Part shown: in pieces, positions 53,219-58,506 of the stretch
Layout: each line of letters begins with the position of its first letter
Position numbering within the stretch: position 1 is the first letter of the stretch
Assembly (NCBI GenBank): GCA_964421875.1
Contig: CAYQZD010000008.1
Span: forward strand, 1-58,506
Source of the DNA: CAYQZD01 sp964421875
GTDB lineage: Bacteria; Electryoneota; Tariuqbacteria; Tariuqbacterales; Tariuqbacteraceae
Reading direction: 5' to 3'
DNA: 58,506 bases
Program-made: the position numbers and the translations under genes
Notes under the pieces: model-generated
Told to the model about the DNA's origin: nothing
The model's input: only the letters and a program-made list of their open reading frames with translations
Databases searched by the model: none

Positions 53219-55396
53219 CTATTTCAGAAGTAATAACTTCCGGATCTGAACTGTACTCTTCGCCTCCAGCCGAGCGAAATACACTCCGCTCGCCATCGCC
53301 GATGCGTCCCATTCGGCGTAATGCGCCCCGGCGGGATACCAGCCCTCCGCAAGCGCCGCAACTTCCCGTCCCATAATGTCGTATACTGCAAGTTTGATTT
53401 GACTCGCATCTGGCAGCTTGAAGCTGAGAGCTGTGGCGGCGTTGAAGGGATTAGGGGAGGAATTGAGAATTAAGAATTGAGAATTAAGAATTGAAGAAGA
53501 CTCCGTATCGTCGAACCAGCCGTCGAGCGCCCAATTCCGGTTGTGATTCGACACGTTATCACCGGCGAGTTTTATAAAGGGGAAGCTGTCCGAGGAAGTG
53601 ATTGAATCGGGATAAATCCCCGCATTGCCGATATAAGTGAAATTCCCCGAAGGCGCGTTCCCCGGAACAAATTGTGTCAACTGCCGCATCAGCGTGGTTT
53701 CAGGAGGAATAAGCAGGTTTGTGCGGACAATAAAGGGGCCATAGGCGCTTCCGTTGGGGAGGATTACCTCCGTCCAGGCGTCGAAGTGTATGGGATCGGC
53801 GGATGGGTTTCTGATTGCGGCATTATAAACAAAGAATCCTCCGCCAGCCGGAATCCGAATGGGCGGATTATGGGGCGTCAATGTGATAAGGGGATAATTA
53901 TGAACGAAATAATAAGCGCCTATGTCAGCGATGGTGCTGTCCGGGTCGAGGGGACTGTTCGGGTCGCCGGCGTCGATACAGGGGGAATCCGCCTGTAAAT
54001 GAAAATCGGTAGAGTCGATAAATAAAGGGTCGAGGAAGATGTTGTAAAAAACGTCGCAGGAATCTCCATTGTTATTGACAGATGTGATTTGTCCCAGGTT
54101 TGGGGGCGGACTTCCGGTGAAATTACCGTATTGGTTATTATAAAAATCGCTGTAGGCTATCGATGTGTAAAGGGTATCGTAAAAATATACCCCCCCGTTT
54201 CCGGTATTACCTTCTAATATAGTGTTCACTATGGTCAGGCGGGAAACGGAAGCATAACAGCAAATCCCGCCGCCGTTAGCGGAAGCTGAATTCCCGCTGA
54301 CAGTGCAGTTTTCCAGGACCAAGTCGATACGGGATATGCAGCATATACCGCCCCCGTTCGCATCGGTTCCATCGGCGGAATTCCCGTTGAATACACAACT
54401 CGAAATCGTCGGACCGCAATACCAAGAACAGAAAATCCCCCCGCCTTTGCTGTAATCCCCGGTTGTTAAATTCCCGGTGACAGCGCAATGTGAAATTGTC
54501 GGATCGGAATAATGGTAACAGAATATTCCACCGCCGCTAGATTGTAGCCCCGATATCGAATTCCCGCTGATGGTGCAGTTTGAAATATTGGGGCTGGAAC
54601 CAGCTAAGTGAATCCCGCCGCCGTTATAAGCCGAATTCCCGCTTACAGAGCAGTTTTCAATGGTTGGATCGGATCGCAGGCAGCAAATTCCTCCGCCGGA
54701 ACTGGCAAAATTACTATCGATGGTGGAGTTTTCTATGGCAGAATCGGAATAATACAGGTAAATCCCGCCGCCTCTCTTTGAACCGACCCTATTCCCATTA
54801 ATGTCGCAATTTGCAATTGTCAGGCTGCAACTATAACAGTAAATCCCCCCACCGTAGCCATTTTCCGCGGTATTACCCTCTATGACGCAGTTCTCAACAG
54901 TAGAACCGGAATAAAAACAACTAATCCCGCCGCCGCCATAGACAGTGCTGCCGGATGAATTCAAACTTATTGCGCAGTTTGAAATAATCGGACTGGAATA
55001 ATAGCATAAAATCCCGCCGCCGCAATCGTCCGGCCAACTCCCGACCGCATAACCGCCGGTGATTAAGCAATAACCAAGCCTGCTGGAATCGTCCGCAGAA
55101 TCGTTGAAAGCGATACCAGCCCAATAAGGCGTTCCGGCATTGGGTCTGAATTTGACGCTGTCGTTTTCTGTTCCCACGGCGTAAATATAGCCGTTGACAT
55201 CGAATTCATATGCGCCGTTGAAGAGTAAAGCGGTTCCCGGCGCAATAATGAGGGAATCTCCATTCTGAACCGATATGTCGCTCACCACATTGAACGTCCC
55301 CGGACCCAGCGTTCCGCTCAAAGGTCCAGAAAGCTGCCCCGACGCTGCCGAAAAAACGAGAAGCGCCGTAAATATAGCCGCTAATATCTTCTTCAT
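53219..55396 (-). CDS. Secreted beta-helix protein with T9SS sorting domain
   Basis: 725 residues. Signal peptide ends SAASGQ; entry motif LSGPLSGTLGPG; right-handed beta-helix at about 45-430 with many ISGNSA / GGGICC coils, ending in NGDSCDVFYNIF and DSPCIDAGDPN. The pre-sorting module is at about 500-625 (DAWTEVILPNG, NWALDGWFDDT), then a five-unit heptad hinge and the sorting domain (SSPNPFNAA to KLLLLK). The coils are unusually regular and several are almost alike at the DNA level, suggesting growth by internal duplication. The gap to the next gene is 27 bases. Function unknown beyond a surface beta-helix. Confidence 0.93.
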   Translation of the reverse strand: MKKILAAIFTALLVFSAASGQLSGPLSGTLGPGTFNVVSDISVQNGDSLIIAPGTALLFNGAYEFDVNGYIYAVGTENDSVKFRPNAGTPYWAGIAFNDSADDSSRLGYCLITGGYAVGSWPDDCGGGILCYYSSPIISNCAISLNSSGSTVYGGGGISCFYSGSTVENCVIEGNTAENGYGGGIYCYSCSLTIANCDINGNRVGSKRGGGIYLYYSDSAIENSTIDSNFASSGGGICCLRSDPTIENCSVSGNSAYNGGGIHLAGSSPNISNCTISGNSISGLQSSGGGIFCYHYSDPTISHCAVTGNLTTGDYSKGGGIFCSWYCGPTISSCVFNGNSADGTDANGGGICCISRIDLVLENCTVSGNSASANGGGICCYASVSRLTIVNTILEGNTGNGGVYFYDTLYTSIAYSDFYNNQYGNFTGSPPPNLGQITSVNNNGDSCDVFYNIFLDPLFIDSTDFHLQADSPCIDAGDPNSPLDPDSTIADIGAYYFVHNYPLITLTPHNPPIRIPAGGGFFVYNAAIRNPSADPIHFDAWTEVILPNGSAYGPFIVRTNLLIPPETTLMRQLTQFVPGNAPSGNFTYIGNAGIYPDSITSSDSFPFIKLAGDNVSNHNRNWALDGWFDDTESSSILNSQFLILNSSPNPFNAATALSFKLPDASQIKLAVYDIMGREVAALAEGWYPAGAHYAEWDASAMASGVYFARLEAKSTVQIRKLLLLK
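53460..53494. repeat. Heptad array in cargo hinge (5 units)
   Basis: Units gaattga, gaattaa, gaattga, gaattaa, gaattga, encoding an ILNSQFLILNSS hinge before PNPFN of the 53219-55396 protein. Confidence 0.95.
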
Positions 55397-55429
55397 TATA
55401 AGATACTCTTCATCTAAAAAAACGCGGTA

Positions 55430-58400
55430 TTATTTAACCAGCAGCAGTTTCCGTGTTTTCATTATGTCCCCCGCCTCCAGCCGCATGAAATACACTCCGC
55501 TCGCCATCTCCGATGCGTCCCATATCATCTTATGCGTCCCGGCGGGATAGAAGCCGTCGGCGAGGCAAGCAACTTCCCGCCCTGCAATGTCGTAGATTGC
55601 GAGCTTCACATCACCGGAATGTCCGAGGGTGAAAGAGACCAGCGAACGCTGGTTGAAGGGGTTGGGGAAAGCTGTAAATGTTGAATAACCTGTCGGAGTA
55701 AACAATGTCGATTGCTCCTCTTCCCATCCGAAAACCGCCCAGCCGTTATGGTGATTCTTATCAGCGTCTCCGAAAAGTTTGACGAAATTGAACCTGCTAT
55801 CGTTTGAGATCGAATCGGGATATACACCAACATATCCGATGTAGGAGTATAGTCCCGGAGGCGCGTAAGGCGGCACTAACTGTCGAATGCCGGTGCGGGT
55901 GATTGAGCTGTAGCCGGGAATGGCGAGACCTCTACGGAGAAGCAGAGGACCATAGGTATTATTGTTGGGGAGTATCAATTCCGTCCAGGCATCGAAAGCC
56001 AACTGATTGGAAGTGTTGTTGACTATATTGACATCATAACAAAAGATACCGCCCCCGACGGGAATAATAATGGGAGGATTCCTCAGCGTTAAAGTGATTC
56101 GCAGGCAGGAAACTTCGTCCATACCGATGCAGGGTGTGCTCTGATTGCGAGGCTCGCCGTCGAAATCGTCGATAATGGAGGCAATCGGAGTTCCCCCATC
56201 GATACAGGGAGAATTGGAATTTATATGAAGGTCGGCGGCGTTTATGAACATCGGATCGGCTTCGATGCTGTGAGCTTCCTGCCCTGAAGCGCTCTGCAAA
56301 TCCAATAGAGTCGCGCAGGTGGTTCCGCTATATCTAGCGATACTTGCTCCGTTGGGAGCGTAGAAACAGTTGTAATCGTGCTGCGTGGGATTGTCATAGT
56401 AATACATACAGCGGTTGGATGTGGAAGTCCCATAATTGACCACAATGTTATTCACACAGACACCGCCCTGGTTATCGGAATCGAATCGAAATGAGTATGA
56501 TGCCGAAGTGTAAATCGAATTATAGTAGTATTCACCATGTGCGGTATTGTAAGAATATAGTCCGTAGGCGGTTTGACCATAAAACATATTGTTATAAGCG
56601 ATAGTGTGGGGGCTGTAGCGAATTCTTATTCCGGTGTCTCCGCCGTTTACTTCATTATGGCTAAATATGATATGATGACTATTAAAGATGTAACAGTGAT
56701 AGCTTGAATTGTCGTGGAAGTAATTGCCTTTAATGGCGATGTTATGGCTTGAATCGCCCACGGTATTATTATGTATATATATCCCGTAGTCGGCGCACTG
56801 GGTTATTTCAAATCCCTCGACGGTGATATGGGAGACTCCTTCCAGGCTGAATCCGTATGTTTGACTGTTTACTACGGGCTTCTGGTTCCCTGCCCCAGGG
56901 ATACCGTGAAAGGTGATAGTGTTAACGGCGCATGTGCCGGGAACATCATCGAGGAGAATTTCGCCGTTGTATATACCGGGATATACATTGAAAGTCACGG
57001 GTCCGCCGATTCCAATACCGTTTATCGCCGCCGCCGCGGAAACTATATTGGGAAAGTGATTCTGACCGCCCCCGACATCGTAACTGCCGGACATTATCGG
57101 ACCCACATAAATCGCTGGAAGGTATTCGACAATATCGCTCTCACCCGAAGCATTATAATAGGAAACACCATAAGTGTACCAACCCTGTAAAGGTGGTAAA
57201 TCGGTATAGGTCGTGTTGGAACCGATTAAATCGGCGATTTGAACGCCGTTACGATAGACTTTCTGACCGTCCCACGATCCCGGAGGCCAGTAACCGCCGT
57301 GACCGCCCGCTGTCGGAGCGGTCCAGGTGATTACGCAGGTCAATGCCCCGCCGGAATCGGGAGTCGCGATAACATTCGAGGGTTCGCCGGGAATGTCAAG
57401 CCCTATCCACCTCGAAGTCGAGGCCGGTAAACCATATCCAGCGGAGTTGTAAGGAAATATCTGATAATCGTAATTTCCCGCCGCGGGAATAGTATTATCG
57501 GTATAGGCAGCGGGCTGACCGATGTTCATACCGGCGGTCAAATTGGCGATTCGATTCCCGTTGCGCAAAACATAAACTCCGGTGAAATCGGTAAGGGGTT
57601 CCCCACCGACCGTTAGACTGGGATTAGTCCAATTGAGAGTGGCTCGGAGTTCTGTATTATGGTGAGAAACGGTGAAGTTACCCGGTTCTGCCGGAGCGTT
57701 CAATATCACTGTAAGATGCCCCTCAAAACCGGAAATCTTGTCTGGCGAGCCCTGCCCAAGGCACATGAAAGTCGAATACTGCGGATCCCAGCCGCGTATG
57801 TAGGAAGCGCCTCCCGCTCTGCCACCTTGCACAATACTATTGGTAAGGTTGACAGTCACTCCCGTTGCATTGCCGGTAACGGGGTCGATTTGATTCATTA
57901 CACAACCGCCGCTCTGGCTAAAAATCCACCACCAGGGACCGGCCAGGTCGTCATCGTCCCAGGCCATCCCGTAATCGCTGTCGCCGGAACCTAATGTTCG
58001 AATCAAGTTCCCATTACGATCCATTTCATACCTAATTTCGCCTAAGTTCCCGCAATAGAAACTGCCGTTGCCCTGGTTGCCGGCGGGATTGTAACAGCTC
58101 CCTCGAGCGTAGGATTGGCCGGGAGGGATGGGAATTGTACCGAGATTAGCGGCGGGATTTCCGGGAAGCGGGGAGGGGTCCCAGCATATCATACCCTGTT
58201 CCCAAACGCCGTAAATGTAGGTTCCGTCCGTTGTCAGGTCGCGGACGCCCCAGGAAGTAGTCGCACCTGTAAGGAAACTGGTCACCAGTGTTGTCCCATC
58301 GGCGCTGATGATGTAAATCGTACTGGGATTGACGCCGCCGCCTCGACCCGAAACCCAAATGTAGGTTCCGTCGAAGGTGACGCCGATTAATCCGTTTTCG

Positions 58401-58506
58401 CCGGTCAATGCTTCTACATAGTAATTGAATTGCAAATCCCATTGCGGGTCGGTGGGATGGGATTGGGAGCCGGGTTGCTTGGCGGCGCACTTGGTGGGCT
58501 TTTGAT
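55430..58506 (-). CDS. Secreted propeller-FN3-beta-helix protein with T9SS sorting domain (5' end missing)
   Basis: At least 1024 residues; the frame is open to the right edge, so the true start and signal peptide lie outside. A TTG at 58433-58435 is in frame but is unlikely to be the start, because the upstream codons (DPQWD next to LQFNYYVEALTG) align with the matching region of the 48629-51552 gene. Domains in order: propeller-like region (VTFDGTYIWVSGR), two FN3 domains, SGSYDVGGGQNHFPNI entry and a beta-helix, the pre-sorting module (DAWTELILPNN, GWAVFGWEEE), sorting domain (AFPNPFNQR to KLLLVK). No hinge heptads. Probably a surface-associated or released binding protein. Confidence 0.9.
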   Translation of the reverse strand, partial: QKPTKCAAKQPGSQSHPTDPQWDLQFNYYVEALTGENGLIGVTFDGTYIWVSGRGGGVNPSTIYIISADGTTLVTSFLTGATTSWGVRDLTTDGTYIYGVWEQGMICWDPSPLPGNPAANLGTIPIPPGQSYARGSCYNPAGNQGNGSFYCGNLGEIRYEMDRNGNLIRTLGSGDSDYGMAWDDDDLAGPWWWIFSQSGGCVMNQIDPVTGNATGVTVNLTNSIVQGGRAGGASYIRGWDPQYSTFMCLGQGSPDKISGFEGHLTVILNAPAEPGNFTVSHHNTELRATLNWTNPSLTVGGEPLTDFTGVYVLRNGNRIANLTAGMNIGQPAAYTDNTIPAAGNYDYQIFPYNSAGYGLPASTSRWIGLDIPGEPSNVIATPDSGGALTCVITWTAPTAGGHGGYWPPGSWDGQKVYRNGVQIADLIGSNTTYTDLPPLQGWYTYGVSYYNASGESDIVEYLPAIYVGPIMSGSYDVGGGQNHFPNIVSAAAAINGIGIGGPVTFNVYPGIYNGEILLDDVPGTCAVNTITFHGIPGAGNQKPVVNSQTYGFSLEGVSHITVEGFEITQCADYGIYIHNNTVGDSSHNIAIKGNYFHDNSSYHCYIFNSHHIIFSHNEVNGGDTGIRIRYSPHTIAYNNMFYGQTAYGLYSYNTAHGEYYYNSIYTSASYSFRFDSDNQGGVCVNNIVVNYGTSTSNRCMYYYDNPTQHDYNCFYAPNGASIARYSGTTCATLLDLQSASGQEAHSIEADPMFINAADLHINSNSPCIDGGTPIASIIDDFDGEPRNQSTPCIGMDEVSCLRITLTLRNPPIIIPVGGGIFCYDVNIVNNTSNQLAFDAWTELILPNNNTYGPLLLRRGLAIPGYSSITRTGIRQLVPPYAPPGLYSYIGYVGVYPDSISNDSRFNFVKLFGDADKNHHNGWAVFGWEEEQSTLFTPTGYSTFTAFPNPFNQRSLVSFTLGHSGDVKLAIYDIAGREVACLADGFYPAGTHKMIWDASEMASGVYFMRLEAGDIMKTRKLLLVK

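Overview
The window looks like chromosome from an uncultured, Gram-negative member of the FCB superphylum (the Bacteroidetes, Zixibacteria, Cloacimonetes, KSB1 and Marinimicrobia neighbourhood). The evidence is that 17 proteins end in a type IX secretion (T9SS, type A) sorting domain with a PNPFN / VYDxxGRE / ASGVYFARL / KLLLLK signature, that a PorV/PorQ-like outer-membrane protein is encoded, and that a bacillithiol ligase (bshC) is present. The phylum cannot be fixed from this window alone. Every supported gene lies on the minus strand, so transcription runs from high to low coordinates. No tRNA, rRNA, CRISPR array, insertion sequence or prophage was seen. No gene-free gap exceeds about 300 bases.

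Positions 1-4.4 kb hold the first codons of an exported protein running off the left edge and a 1406-residue secreted beta-helix protein. Positions 4.5-22 kb are mostly conserved, tightly packed housekeeping genes: nitroreductase, a coupled subtilase / ComEC-like metallo-beta-lactamase / VanZ trio, a PorV-like protein, a PBP4-type carboxypeptidase, a site-2 protease, a Xer recombinase, a glyoxalase-II-like hydrolase, a short QueG-like Fe-S protein, ribulose-phosphate epimerase, a PASTA protein, a YugP-type peptidase, fmt, def, clpP and bshC. Positions 22.1-24.7 kb hold a visibly AT-rich LRR-Roc-COR GTPase, probably acquired horizontally, flanked on one side by a cluster of inverted repeats.

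Positions 24.9 kb to the right edge form an accessory island of 15 consecutive T9SS cargo genes, mostly 25-70 bases apart. The passengers are a kelch propeller, a papain-like protease, two malectin-CotH-lamin-tail proteins, three seven-bladed-type propellers and many right-handed beta-helix proteins. They appear to be built from a shared kit: passenger, then a recurring module of about 110 residues that I cannot name, then a hinge, then the sorting domain. They are expected to be exported through the outer membrane and kept at the cell surface or released.

Three island genes are broken: one in-frame stop and two frameshifts. Eight carry heptanucleotide tandem repeats at the same place, the hinge just before the sorting domain, and ten carry a second heptad-periodic segment inside the sorting domain. 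Because seven is not a multiple of three, gain or loss of one unit would change the frame just before the sorting signal. This is the most interesting pattern in the window. It may be a contingency or cassette-shuffling system for surface proteins, but that reading is inference.
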